DNA from: Tetraselmis striata
Lineage: Eukaryota > Chlorophyta > Chlorodendrophyceae > Chlorodendrales > Chlorodendraceae
Direction of reading: 5' to 3'
Length of the DNA: 64,000 nt
Assembly: GCA_006384855.1 (NCBI GenBank)
Contig: VCJN01002650.1
Span: 124,001 to 188,000 of the forward strand
Shown here in pieces: positions 34,501 through 44,519 of the stretch; within the stretch, counting starts at the first letter, position 1; each line of letters begins with the position of its first letter. Position numbers and translations under genes: made by a program. The notes below the pieces were generated by a model. The model did no database searches, was not told the origin of the DNA, and saw nothing but the letters and a program-made list of their open reading frames with translations.

Positions 34501-35433
34501 CGGCGCATCACGTGACGTGTTTGACTCCACCGAGCCCTTCCCGGGCCCTGCCAGCATGGACTCAGCCCCCGCGGGCAACGGCACAGAGTCCAGCTGGGCT
34601 AGCTTCGGCGGCACCCCTGGCAATGGCGGTGGCGGCGGCTTTGATGACTTTTTTGGCACAACAACTTCAGCAGCGGGAGCAATGGCGGCAGAGGCTCCTC
34701 CTACGCAGAGCGACTTTGGCGGCAGCTTGGGTGATCATACACCGCCATGGGGGGATCCGGCCGCCGCAGCAGCTCCGGCAGCGGTGAGTTTTTAACCCCC
34801 TCCCCCCTTCCCAGCACAAATAAACAATCTGAGAATGGGACAATCTGATTTATTTCAACATAATCAAAGTACGACACGGGATTCTTGCCGAACAAATGTG
34901 CAACACAGTTCGGTTTTTTTTTAACATGTGAACCCAATTAATGGTAACGTATACTGTATGTCTGTATGTACATGTCTGACCTCCGCCGCCCTCCCCCTCC
35001 TTTGCTTTGGGCCCACCGCCTTGCTCACCCACAGGTGCAGGGAGAGCAGCCGCGGGTAGCGGTGGTGCACAGCTTCACGGCGGAGGCGGCGGGCGAAGTG
35101 AGCGTGGCGGTGGGGCAGGAGGTGCGGCTGGCGGCAGGCGGCCCCGCGGCCATGGCAGGCTGGACGCGGATCCTCCTGGACGACGGCTCCGCGGGGGTAG
35201 TGCCCTCCAATTACCTCGCGCTCGGGGGCGGCGCCCTTGCCGACCCGCTGGAGGCTGTCGCGGAGTATCCCTTCACCGGTGAGGCAGACGGCGAGCTGAG
35301 CGTGGCGGCGGGCGACCGGCTGGCGGTGCGCTCCGAGGTGGACGGCTGGTACGAGGTCAGCCGGTTGGGCGATGGCGCGGTGGGCCTGGTTCCCGTCTCA
35401 TACGTGCGCCTCACCCCCGGCGGCAGTGCCTGA
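22551..35433 (+). CDS. TASH3, SH3-containing subunit of the TSET/TPLATE complex
   Basis: Twenty-one exons in matching phase: 22551-22673, 22828-22861, 23139-23378, 23511-23663, 23944-24060, 24561-24826, 24945-25145, 25942-26240, 26519-26642, 26955-27090, 27207-27277, 27376-27633, 28256-28517, 29811-29959, 30255-30341, 30535-30650, 30788-30890, 31911-32093, 32415-32868, 33267-34783 and 35035-35433, about 1763 residues. TSET is an ancient adaptor-like complex for plasma-membrane endocytosis. Diagnostic segments include VRVAAAQALGKVAIRSGEPF, matching plant TASH3 (VR..AAQAL..MAIRSGEPFRLQ), SSDPVGVRHAL, and VCFVPPAEFLPLG. Residues 1-960 are helical repeats, about 1033-1087 an SH3 domain, about 1320-1560 an EPFP-repeat region, and about 1637-1757 two more SH3 domains. 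Plant TASH3 has one C-terminal SH3. Exon 1 start (22551 or 22626), the exon 4 acceptor and the exon 16 start (30517 is possible) are less sure. Exon 13 uses a GC donor. Confidence 0.9.
23881..23905 (+). repeat. Poly-C tract in TASH3 intron 4
   Basis: A run of C lies about 40 bases before the exon 5 acceptor and may act as its polypyrimidine tract. Confidence 0.85.
24262..24390 (+). repeat. Intron-borne short repeat, copy 1 (TASH3 intron 5)
   Basis: The motif ACCGCGCTTTGGGTTCGCTA is followed about 70 bases later by TATCAGAATGCACCACAAA. Both parts recur with changes at 26258-26370 (intron 8). The first part recurs at 28917-28945 (intron 13). Confidence 0.5.
25199..25247 (+). repeat. (CT)n microsatellite in TASH3 intron 7
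   Basis: About 23 CT units form a polypyrimidine tract well away from the next acceptor. Confidence 0.9.
26258..26370 (+). repeat. Intron-borne short repeat, copy 2 (TASH3 intron 8)
   Basis: It matches copy 1 at the start (AACCGCGCTT..ATTCGCTATACATT) and again at TATCAGCATGCACCACAAAT. The middle is diverged. Confidence 0.5.
28518..28523 (+). promoter_or_regulatory. GC splice donor of TASH3 intron 13
   Basis: The exon ends TCAG and the intron begins GCAAGC, a good fit to the GC-AG donor consensus. The phase and protein alignment (WWLGANANLGSG then ELVWER, as plant WFLGENANY..) support it. A GT donor at 28531 would be in the same phase but adds four residues. Confidence 0.6.
28917..28945 (+). 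repeat. Intron-borne short repeat, copy 3 (TASH3 intron 13)
   Basis: Only the first motif (CGTAACTACGCTTTGGGTTT) is clear; the second motif is absent. Confidence 0.4.
29048..29265 (+). repeat. Tandem repeat array in TASH3 intron 13
   Basis: Units of CAGCGCTTTGAAGTACCAG and of ACCAGCAGCGAGTAGCGAGT alternate and are duplicated as a block of about 110 bp, each block ending in a T run. Confidence 0.8.
29498..29538 (+). repeat. C-rich tract in TASH3 intron 13
   Basis: C runs interrupted by single T residues. Confidence 0.85.
30926..30948 (+). repeat. Poly-C tract in TASH3 intron 17
   Basis: A C run about 35 bases after the exon 17 donor. Confidence 0.85.
31448..31564 (+). repeat. (TA)n with (TG)n end in TASH3 intron 17
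   Basis: About 100 bp of alternating TA with a few TATTATA phase breaks is followed by a TG run. It is strongly self-complementary. Confidence 0.95.
33222..33248 (+). repeat. Poly-C tract before TASH3 exon 20
   Basis: A run of 27 C ends 18 bases before the exon 20 acceptor, so it serves as the polypyrimidine tract itself. Confidence 0.9.
33847..34560 (+). repeat. Coding repeat array, EPFP motif in TASH3 exon 20
   Basis: About eleven copies of a degenerate unit of roughly 20 residues with core (F/A)F-D-S-E-P-F-P, often preceded by D-G-F-G-A, separated by Ala/Ser/Pro linkers. Copies vary (EPVP, EPLP, ESFP, EPFS), so the array is old rather than a fresh expansion. Confidence 0.85.
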
Positions 35434-36863
35434 CTGGGCTGGACACGGCGGTTGTCCTCCCCTCACGCAAATCATGCCAGCATGGTGCCCTGCGAATCAT
35501 ACCAAGACCTGGACCCCGTTCACACTTGGGCGGAGACCGGTCGAGGTGGTTACAGCAGCGGGTGCCTCACATTCACGGCGGCATCTTCATCGCGCCTGGA
35601 CCTGCTGCCTGCTGCCTGCCGCCGCCCTCAGCTACCCAGTTGTAACGCATCTCCTACCCTTCCAAGAAATCTCCCCGGGGTCCCTCAGAGTCCCTCTTTG
35701 CACACCTCTCCATATGCACATTCATCCTTGACTGCATGAGGACACAAACATATGGGAGGTGTCGTCCCATGACGCTCCGTGCAGTCAAACGTCTAGCGTC
35801 GCCTGAAGTCGGGCCGTTTGTATGTGTGTGTGTGTGTGTGGTGGTGGTGGGGGGGGGGGGGGGGGGGGAGGGGCGCAGGTATTGATCACGGATTCTTTAC
35901 TCAGAATGCTTTTAATCGGAATAAATGGAATGGTATATACACCCACCTATAGGGGTGCCAGATTTTGGTTTTTCTGATGCTGGTGCCATTTTCTGGGGCC
36001 GGGGAAGTGCAAAACAGACAGCGTTGGCGGCACGTAAGAGTGTCTGGCATCGTGCTCCTTACATGACTGGGCTGGAGCAGCGGGCGGAGAAAGACCACCG
36101 TGACTTTGGAACACGTAACACAGCCATGGGATGGCTTCCGCGCCTCCACCGATGACAGGACCTCTCAGGTGAAGCGGGTCATGTCGTTATGCCTGTATCA
36201 TGATTATCCTGTTAATGTCAACATCTTTCCGCTGCCACCTTTTGGTTGCCCCAGCGGTGCCAGACGCATGCGGCCTGACCTCAAAAGCGTCGGTTGGGAG
36301 GGCGAGCAGGATCGGCACTCGGCGGCGCAACGCAGCAGCCACCACCTCCCCAGGGAATACCCGTTCGCCATTTCAAAACCTAAATGATATTAGGTTTCAA
36401 GGCTACCCAACAGAGGCACTGACATGGATCTTCTCGCGGGGTCCCATCCGCAATGCTGAGTTCGCTCAGTTGTTCCTAGCTGAGCTCTTGCAATCCCCTT
36501 GGCCCTTGCTTCATGCCATTGACTGTATAACTGAGGCTCTGGGGAGAGGGTGGGTGAGGCACGAGAGGAAAGGGGGGGGGGGGGGGGGCTACAGTTCATT
36601 TGGTGGGCAGCAATCCAGCCCTCCATTGGCTATAGCTTCTGAGAGAAAGCCACCGCAGAGACCAAAAATTGCCACATTACTTATTTGTTCACACCAGTAC
36701 CACAGCAGCCGTGCACGCTAGTCCGTCAATTCTCGGGCCCCGTTAATTGAATTGGAGCATTTGCCTAGAGGAGACCGTGAAGGGCGTGGGGAGAGAGATC
36801 GCCAGTATCAGTGGTGCCGGATGGCCCTGGGTGTCAATACCGCAGGTCGTGCTTGGCACACGC
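35434..36863. other. 3' region between convergent TASH3 and NSE4
   Basis: It contains the TASH3 3' UTR with TGTAA at 35641-35645, a GT run leading into a G tract at 35821-35869, and a second G tract at 36571-36588. No coding frame is convincing. Confidence 0.5.
35641..35645 (+). promoter_or_regulatory. Probable polyadenylation signal of TASH3
   Basis: TGTAA lies 208 bases after the stop codon. Confidence 0.45.
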
Positions 36864-37976
36864 TTAGTGGACACGCGCTGCCTTGGCTGGGCGCTCCAGC
36901 TGCTCCTGCTTGTGTCGCTGCTGCGCGTGGTAGCCGTCATTCCGGTGCCTCATGAGGCACTGCTCCGGGGTCACGTGGGTGCACAGCTCGCGCCACGTCT
37001 CCATGTCCAGCCCGATGATGAACTGCATGTTCTCCGCGCGCTTCGCTTCGAAATCGGCCTGGTCCGGCGCGCGCCGCTTGATGGCGCAGATGCCCAGCTC
37101 GGCGCTGCGCTGCAGCCCCACCTTGGCGTCCTTCACCAGAAAGCTCAGCGAGAAGAGGTTCTCAACCGTCTGCGCAAACGAGTCGTGGTTCATGATGAGA
37201 TGCAGCACGGGCGTGGGGCGCTCGCGGTGCAGCAGCTTCCACATCTCCTCCATGTTGTGGTCCGTGTTCTGCTTCTCCTCCTCCAGCTCCACCTCCGACA
37301 GCTTGTCCGGATTCACCACCTCCCGCAGCGGGCGGCGCCTCTGCCTCTCAGCCACCTGCGCGCGCGCCCAACCTGCCGTCAGCGCCCTCCCCCAAACAAG
37401 CCCGACGCGGCGACCCCAAAAGCAACGCCCCATAAGCAAGTTTCAACGCAAGCAGAGCCTCCAACATTGGGCAGCCGGGGGAACTCTCACCCGGCGCTCC
37501 TTGGGCCGCGCGTCTAGCGGGCCTAGCATGGTGGCAGCGCCAGGGACGCAGCTGAACAGGCCACCCACTGCCGCGCCCAGGTCGTCCCATTGGAACAGGT
37601 GCGGCTCCTCTTCCACCGCCTCCGCCTGCACCACGTCGGAGAGCGTGAAGCGGCGGCGCAGCCGCTTGATGAACTCCATTGGCGTCACTGCGGCGGCCGC
37701 GCCCGCAGCCAGGCGGCTGGCCATGCTGGACCCGATCTTCGTGAACTCCAGGAAGAGCTCGCTGTCCACCGCCTGTTCGCGCGGCTTCTCCACGCGCTCC
37801 AGCAGCGCGTTGGCGGTCTTGATCTTATCGCACAGCATGCGCGTGCTGTCAAGCCCGTTCAGGTCCGCCGCTCCGTCGGTGGTGTCCTTCCGCAGCTGCC
37901 GGTAGTCCGCGCGGACGCGGCGCGACGCCTCCGCCTTTTCCCGCTGCGCCGCCACATAGCTGCCCCCCACCACCAT
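36864..37976 (-). CDS. NSE4, kleisin subunit of the SMC5/6 complex
   Basis: Two exons, 37976-37491 and 37355-36864, joined at phase 0, give 325 residues from an ATG at 37976. The N-terminal part has RADYRQLRKDTTDG and KPREQAVDSELFLEF, the conserved Nse4 region that binds NSE3 and the SMC5 neck. The C-terminal domain has LIMNHDSFAQTVENLFSLSF then LVKDAKVGL, the most conserved Nse4 signature. NSE4 bridges SMC5 and SMC6 heads in recombination repair and silencing of extrachromosomal DNA. It is somewhat shorter than plant NSE4. It is divergent from IFT52, 1.9 kb away. Confidence 0.94.
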
Positions 37977-38715
37977 TGCGCCGAGTCGGGTATGCGAGTC
38001 CTGCCCTGTCCCGACCGCCGTCGCCGCAGCTGCAAATGTTTCAGCCTCCGCGAGGCGTCGGTGGGATGCGCCACTGCTTGAAAACGGGGGCGCCTAGAGG
38101 TATGACAGGGGAGGCAAGGCTGGTCAGGGCGGTATCGACGGTGGTTCCATGGGCTGTCGGGTACTCGGCGAGTGAACTGGGCAAGGCTGGCTTCAGCCCT
38201 CGGGTCTACCAGCGAAGCCAGAGCGAGTCGACGGCCGCAGGGTCCGAAGTCCGTCGTCCACCCGCGACCGCTGATTCGCTGATACGGATCATGGCTTGCG
38301 CCCAGCACAGGCAAGCGATGCTTCACCTAACCTTGACGACGAACAGTCTCCGCTGTGACTCAACTCGACACTTCATACGCCCATTTCCTTGGGCGAGCTG
38401 GCTACCAATCGTTCAAGCAAGCAGCGACCAGTAAAACTCCAACTGCCGGTGCACAGTATTTTTAAATATCTCGTTTGAATATTTCATGATATTTTATTTT
38501 AAGTATTTTCAATTCAAAAACGCCTGATGTTTATTAGCAGCGCTACCACAGTTGCGGGGTTTACCGTACTGGTAGCGTATTACATGTGCTGGCTTCGAGC
38601 CGTACCACCCCACATGACCAGGCGGTGTCAACCCAGAGGCGCAAATGTGAGATCCTATGTCAGGTGTTCAGAGTTGAAAGGTTGGAGGAATGGGCGGGGC
38701 GGCGGCGTTGTGGTG

Positions 38716-38747
<32 letters not shown>

Positions 38748-39851
38748 CCAAGCGCTTTGTGCCGAGGTTTTGCTCCACGCCGCCGGCTGCCGACCGTTCG
38801 GCACAGGCGGGAGAATTTCGGGCCTTCACCTGGCTGTTGGTGGGCAGGCTTGCTATCTTCGGCGATTTACGGTCCTTTGGGGTTGTGAGTATAGCTTTGC
38901 AGCGGGGCGCAGCCGGCTGTGCTAGCCCTGCTGGTGCTGCACGGTCAGACGGCCGTGGGGCGGGTTGACTCTTGTCTGCGCGATCCGGCCGGCCCTTGCT
39001 CCCCGCGCGTGCGAAGCCGAGGCACGAGCCCGCACCTCGTAACGGCAGAGATCGATCCAGCAGCAGGCCGCGCAGGCGGAAGGAAATTGCAGGCTGGCGA
39101 TCGTGTAAATGGGATTAGCGTACAGGTATATGGGTACAGTGCCTGGTATTAAACGACGACATATAAATATTAGGCAGTAGTAACCTCCAGTGGCACAATA
39201 CCGCATACGATACGATATTGTAACGGATATACATTTGCGGAGCAACGGAAATTACGGAAACGAACTACGCATCGCGTGTGACCCGCGTTTTAAAAAACTA
39301 CATTGTAGTCGCTGTATAAAATAGCGCTCCTATAGCGCAGATCGCGTCGAATTTTAATTTATATATTAGCGCGCAGATAACCGCCGTGTAATAGCGAGAA
39401 ATAGCTAAATACATCGCGGCATAGTCGCTGTATTCATACTATTGCGCGCGCGATGAATATATAAGCGCGCAGGCAGCAGACGGGCCGCGGGCAAAATCGG
39501 CCAGCGGGACGCCATCCACTCAAACTGCCGCCCCGCATCCCGTCTCGACCACTCCCGCAGGCTGTCAGCGCCTCGTGCGCCTCCCTGATACCACCCTGTG
39601 ATCCAATTAAAATACCCATCTGATTGCGGCACATATCGGAGGGCTGGTCCTTGACTGGACCCCGCGTAGGCGCGAGGCAGGCAAAGCAAACGCATCGCGC
39701 GGCCTGCGTAATAATCGCCCGCGGCCATCCCGCTCCCCCGCCCGGCCACCCTCGCTTCCGGCCCGGCGTCTCCGCTCGGCAAGCGGGGCGGGCGGGTGGT
39801 AGCAGCACTGCGCGGCCACACATTCCACAAGCTCAGTAGGCGCAGGGCACC
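37977..39851. other. Divergent intergenic region NSE4 / IFT52
   Basis: It holds a long G tract (38719-38746) and an AT-rich stretch around 38450-38520. The segment at 39270-39480 is AT-rich and contains repeated TAGCGCG and GTATAAAAT-like pieces. Frames through the G tract are artefacts. No gene is seen. Confidence 0.45.
38719..38746 (+). repeat. Poly-G tract
   Basis: An uninterrupted run of G in the NSE4/IFT52 intergenic region. Confidence 0.9.
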
Positions 39852-42763
39852 ATGGACGACTTCCTGGAGGGAGAGGACCTAGGGCCGGAGGTGCGGCCCG
39901 TTGCGCCACTTCGTTCAGCATGAACGATGCGCCGGGCGAAGCCCAACCAAAACCTCGGGTTAGTGTGTGTGTGTGGGGGGGGGGGGGGGGGGGGTACTGC
40001 TGCCTAGCGCCATGTCGCACCGTCCTCCCAAGCGCCCCCATGTCGTCGTATATCTCCTGCCCAAATCGACCAATTGGATGTTTCTACCCTCTCATCCCCA
40101 CCTTACTCTCAGGTGTGGTCACGTTGATCAGGAAGGGGTGGAGTGGGCAGTTGGGTGGCAAGCCAGGTGTGCATGGTGGGGGAGGGGGGGGGGGGGGGGG
40201 GCGTCTTCTGGGCCAGGGAGGACAGGGATGCTCTATCTGGTAGTGGCCTGAGGCTGGGCCCGCACTGATGAGCTGCGCGGCTGCCTTCACAGGGGCCAGG
40301 CTCCCGGGGCTTCACGCCGCAGGAGCGGCCGGGCGGCGGCGACCCGGGCGGCGGTGGCGGCGGCGGCATGGGGCTGGGCGACACAGGGCTGCCGCGCGTG
40401 ACGTTCAGCTGCGTGAAGGGCGAGAGCCACACGCCCAAGTCGGGCTTTAAGAACCTATTCCGCCGGCTGCGCAGCATGTTTAAGCCGGACAAGCTGGAGA
40501 ATCGGGAGGACCTGCGGCCGGAGGGACTGGCTGGCAGCGCCATCCTGGTGCTGGGCTGCCCGCGCGAGCGCTTCAGCGTGACTGAGTTCGAGGCGCTGAA
40601 GGGATTCATCATGGGCGGCGGCAGCGTGCTGGTGTTTGCGGGCGAGGGGGGCGAGGACGCCGCGGGCACCAACATCAACTACCTGCTCGAGGAGTTTGGC
40701 ATCAGCGTGAACAGCGACTGCGTCGTCCGCACCGTGCACTACAAGTACCTGCACCCCAAGGAGGTCCACATCAGCGACGGTGTGCTCAACCGCGAGGTGC
40801 TGGCGCAGGTGGGCAAGCATCGCAAGGGCGGCCCCGAGCCCGACGATGACGCCACGCTCGGCGGCGGCGGCCGCGGGCGAGGCGGCAAGGACTTTGACGG
40901 CACCGGCCTTGAGTTTGTGTACCCCTACGGCGCCACGCTCACCGTGCAGAAGCCCGCCATCCCGCTCCTCGCCACCGGCAAGATCGCGTACCCCATGCAC
41001 CGCCCGCTGGGTGAGGCCTCCACCTCGCGCCGCAGAGTTGTAGTCTTCCACTGCGCATTTTCGTCATTTTTTATTTTTGGTACTTTAAACATCATGTGCC
41101 TTATAAACGGATGGCTTGCGCAATTGGGATTCGCTTAAACCGCCTACAACTATATGTACGGTCTCTCTCTTTCTCTCTCTCTCTGCCTTATAAACTACTG
41201 CTTTGGGTTCCAGTTGGGTTCGATGTATATTATTATTTTTCACCCCCCTCCCCCCGCAAAGCAGGACAGCCGATATTTGTCTAACAACATATCAGAATAC
41301 GTCACGGAATGTAGCGCGGAATTCCCGACTCGGCGGTGCAATAGACATCGCTCTTTATGGGGACTGGTCAGCTGCCGCAAACCCAGTGAAATGCTGTGGT
41401 AGGTTGTGAATTTCCGTGATCATTTTCGGTGGTATTTTGAGCAAGGCGCTGATGGAGGCCCGCGTGTCCCCACCTTGAAGACTGTATCCCTCTCCCAGCC
41501 GCCCCCACTGACACCCCCCGCGCCCGCCCCCGACCGCCCTCCTCCTACCTGCAGCGGCGGTGTGGGCCAAGCGCGGCGCCGGCAAGCTGGTGGTGATGGG
41601 CTCTGCGCAGGTGTTTGACGACAAGTGGCTCGACAAGGAGGAGAACTCCAAGCTGATGGACTTTGTCTTCAAGTTCCTCAAGCCTGTGAGCCGCCCCCCT
41701 CTCCTCCCCAACTCCTGGGCTGCGCCCCCACCGCCCCCCATGTGGAACCCCTCGTGCAACTCGGCGCCATTCTCGCTGACCCGCAAAACCCTTCCGCCCT
41801 GCAGAACTCGCCGGTGGTGCTAAACCCCATTGATGCGGACGACCCGGACATCATCGACATGCAGCCCCTGCCGGTGCGAGGCCCGCCAGCCGCCTGGCCG
41901 ACCGCCCGAAGCCAAGCTGGTGGCTCACTCGGCCGAGGGCGCTAACACTGCTCCGGATGCCACCTTGACAGGACACGGAGGCGCTGGCAGAGCGCCTGCG
42001 GGCGTGCTTGCAGGAGGGCGAGGAGCCGCCGCGCGACTGGGCGGCGCTCTTCGACGACGGCCTCTTCAAGCTGCATACCGACGCCGTCCCTGAGGTGCGC
42101 CACCGGCCAGCCACCGGCCTCAGTCTCTCTCTCTTCGCCTCACCCGCCCACTCATCAGCTGCCTCCCTGTCGCCCCACCGCCCCCTCTTGTCTTGCCCCC
42201 ACCCTATCAGTCGCCCGTCTGGCCCCCACCCACCCTGCACTGCTCCTCTGTATGAGGTGTGACCGGTGCTCTAATTACTCTCCCTTTCCCCACTCGTTGT
42301 CCGGCAGGCTGTCGGCCTGTACTCGCAGCTGCACGTGAACAAGGCGCCGCTGACGCTGATATCGCCACAGTTTGAGACGCCGCTGCCGCCGCTGCACCCC
42401 GCCATCTTCCCGCCCGCGATGCGCGAGCCGCCGCCGCCGGCGCTGGAGCTCTTCGACCTCGACGACTGCTTTGCGAGCGAGCACGTCCGGCTGGCGCAGC
42501 TGGCCAACAAGTGTGCGGACGGCGGCGAGAACGACATGGAGTACTTTGTGCACGAGGCCGCCTCCATCGTGGGCCTGCCGCAGGCGGATGACGCCAGCGT
42601 CAGCGCGACCGCGCTGCTGGCGGAGCTGTTCAAGGAGGTTGTGGAGTACAAGAAGCAGAGCAGTGTGGCGGCGCTCGCGGCCGGCGGCTACGATGCCGGC
42701 GGCTACGGCTTTGGCAGCATGGCTGGCGACGAGAGCACCGGCATCAACCTCGTTGGCATGTAA
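39852..42763 (+). CDS. IFT52 (BLD1), intraflagellar transport IFT-B core protein
   Basis: Six exons: 39852-39890, 40293-41010, 41555-41685, 41805-41873, 41972-42094 and 42308-42763, 511 residues, all phases consistent. Signature segments are GFKNLFRRLRSMFKPDK, GTNINYLLEEFGISVNSDCV, HYKYLHPKEVHISDGVLNRE, then VVMGSAQVFDDKWLDKEENS, QLHVNKAPLTLISPQFETPL and LFDLDDCFASEHVRLAQLAN. IFT52 holds the IFT-B1 core together; its loss in Chlamydomonas (bld1) gives cells without flagella. Compared with the family there is an added Gly-rich N-terminus (residues about 14-40) and a Gly/Asp-rich insert after the first domain (around residues 186-208). Exon 1 (13 residues) is inferred from phase, the ATG context and the donor. 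Confidence 0.97.
39976..39994 (+). repeat. Poly-G tract in IFT52 intron 1
   Basis: A G run follows a GT run. A second G run lies at 40186-40201 in the same intron. Confidence 0.85.
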
Positions 42764-43340
42764 TGCGCCCGCTAGCCGCGCCCCATTTTTAAACCCGATG
42801 TCATCCGCCTCCAGCGGTCGCTCCTTCCTTGCCGAGACAACCGCAGGGACCATCCCCTGCCTGTAATTTTCCCTTATTCCAAACTTGGTGAGTGTTCCCT
42901 CATGTTTTGCTGCTCTCACTGCTGACCGCACCCCTTTGCTAGGGACTTCTTTGGAACCACATAATGCCCTCTAGCCACCCCTGAAAAAAGCTGCTCGATG
43001 GCTGGGGGCGTCCAACCTGACCTGTCCCGAATGCATATAGGACTCGTGCCTGTGCAGGGCTCTTGCGTTCTCAACAAGGATCCCCTACCAGCAGGCACCC
43101 CTTGATATGCAACACCATGGGTGCATCCGTTGGATCCTGTGTACATGCGATAGATGCGATAGGGCAGGGAGTCAGATTGGTGTTTTCTAGTGAGGATGGT
43201 ACGTGCTCAGATCGACTGCGCGAGTGCGTCCGTGAGTGGGTGCGACAAGACGCACGTGTGACTCAGCGTAAACTTTCATATGTACAAGGGTTCAGCTTCA
43301 TTTCGATGCACACACACTGCATTGCCGCGGCTTAGCCTTG
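42764..43340. other. 3' region of IFT52, no gene seen
   Basis: It contains TGTAA at 42862-42866 and no coding frame I can support. Confidence 0.45.
42862..42866 (+). promoter_or_regulatory. Probable polyadenylation signal of IFT52
   Basis: TGTAA lies 99 bases after the stop codon, near the usual chlorophyte spacing. Confidence 0.5.
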
Positions 43341-43343
43341 TGA

Positions 43344-44370
43344 TCAGTCATTGCACACTTGGGACAGCAGTGACCCAAAGAAGCTCTGCGCATCTTCCAT
43401 GTTGGCAGCCACAAGATTGGCAATCTCCAGAAAACCTGCCAGGGCCACAACACATTTGCTCTCCAGTAGCACGGACGCATCATGGAGTTGCATGCCACTG
43501 CGGTGGCTGGGCTCCAAGGATATTTGGTCAGCAAAACGGTCAAAATAGAAAGGCTTGACCGTGCAGTGCAGCGCAGGTGCACTCCGTGCAGTGCAGGTTA
43601 ACGGCACCCGTGATCCTCAACCATAGGTCGATGAGGTCGGTTTACCAGGCCGGAATCAAAGAGCAAGTGTACTTCATCATCACGCAGCATATCGTTGATT
43701 TCGTCCATTTCCCAATCGAATTTGCTTGATGAAGCGGGGCTAAACTGCTCCTCTCCAAAGCGGAACTCGCACTCTGTGTTTTGTCTTGATAACCCCACTG
43801 CGCAGCGCAGGACCACATCCTCGGCTGTGCAGTTCTGCAGCGGGCTGTGGATGCCCTTCTAAAGCCGCACCGCCATCCTGGTTGCGCACTGCGTGACTGC
43901 GCCATCTGCTCCCACCGCCCAGGGACACAAGGGTAAGGGCAGGCCACCCAGCACGTCATCGCGTTCTCCTTCATGGCGTCATCATCCTCCATGTCAGGAA
44001 GAGAGAGGCGGAATGCCCGTGGTGATGGTGATGGAGGTGGGGGGGGGGGGGGGGGGGGGGGTTCGCCATCTTCCTGTCGTCTGTCTCTCCTGTGGTGTGA
44101 GCCCCACGGCCCTCATCATCGTATTGGATATGATGTGATGTACACCAGAGCGCCCGGCACGGGATCCAAGACAGCATGGGCGACAACTGCCAGTACAGCT
44201 TCTTGTCATTGGCGATCTCCTCGCTGCCTTCTGCACCATCGCCTCGATTGCCAGAATGCCAGAGACTCATCCCGCTGGGCGGAATGCCCTCCGTGGAACC
44301 GGGTACAGCTCTGCCTAGATCACCTGGTTGGCCCACTCCAAATCGGAATACTCGCGCACTAACCTTTTTA
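43344..44370 (-). pseudogene. Possible minus-strand gene or remnant, unrecognised
   Basis: Several short minus-strand frames look protein-like rather than random: 43344-43607 (FYFDRFADQISLEP, then LLESKCVVALAGFLEIANLV), 43598-43816 (FRFGEEQFSP, FDWEMDEINDMLRDDEVHLL), 43971-44336 (SEEIANDKKLYWQLSPMLSW) and a short piece at 44340-44370 (LVREYSDLEWANQ) ending at a possible GTGATC donor. They may be exons of one gene running leftwards, but a G tract at 44038-44060 and missing junctions prevent a model. I do not recognise the family. Confidence 0.3.
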
Positions 44371-44519
44371 AGATATCATGAGGCAATGTGTTGTAGTAGC
44401 ACTACAGGGGGGGGGGCTTACATGGGTGTGTAGGAGATGTCCTGCCACCTGAGTATAACAGTGGTGTCTGTGAAGACGCCGCTGCAGTCCCATCGGTCCA
44501 GTGAAAAGCAGTTGAAGGG

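Noticed and set aside
33211..34659. 482-codon minus-strand frame opposite TASH3 exon 20
   Set aside because: It is the antisense of the EPFP repeat exon; the repeat and GC bias keep it open (it reads GKGSESKAPKPS-like units).
40455..41051. 198-codon minus-strand frame opposite IFT52 exon 2
   Set aside because: It is a shadow of a strongly supported coding exon with high GC at third positions.
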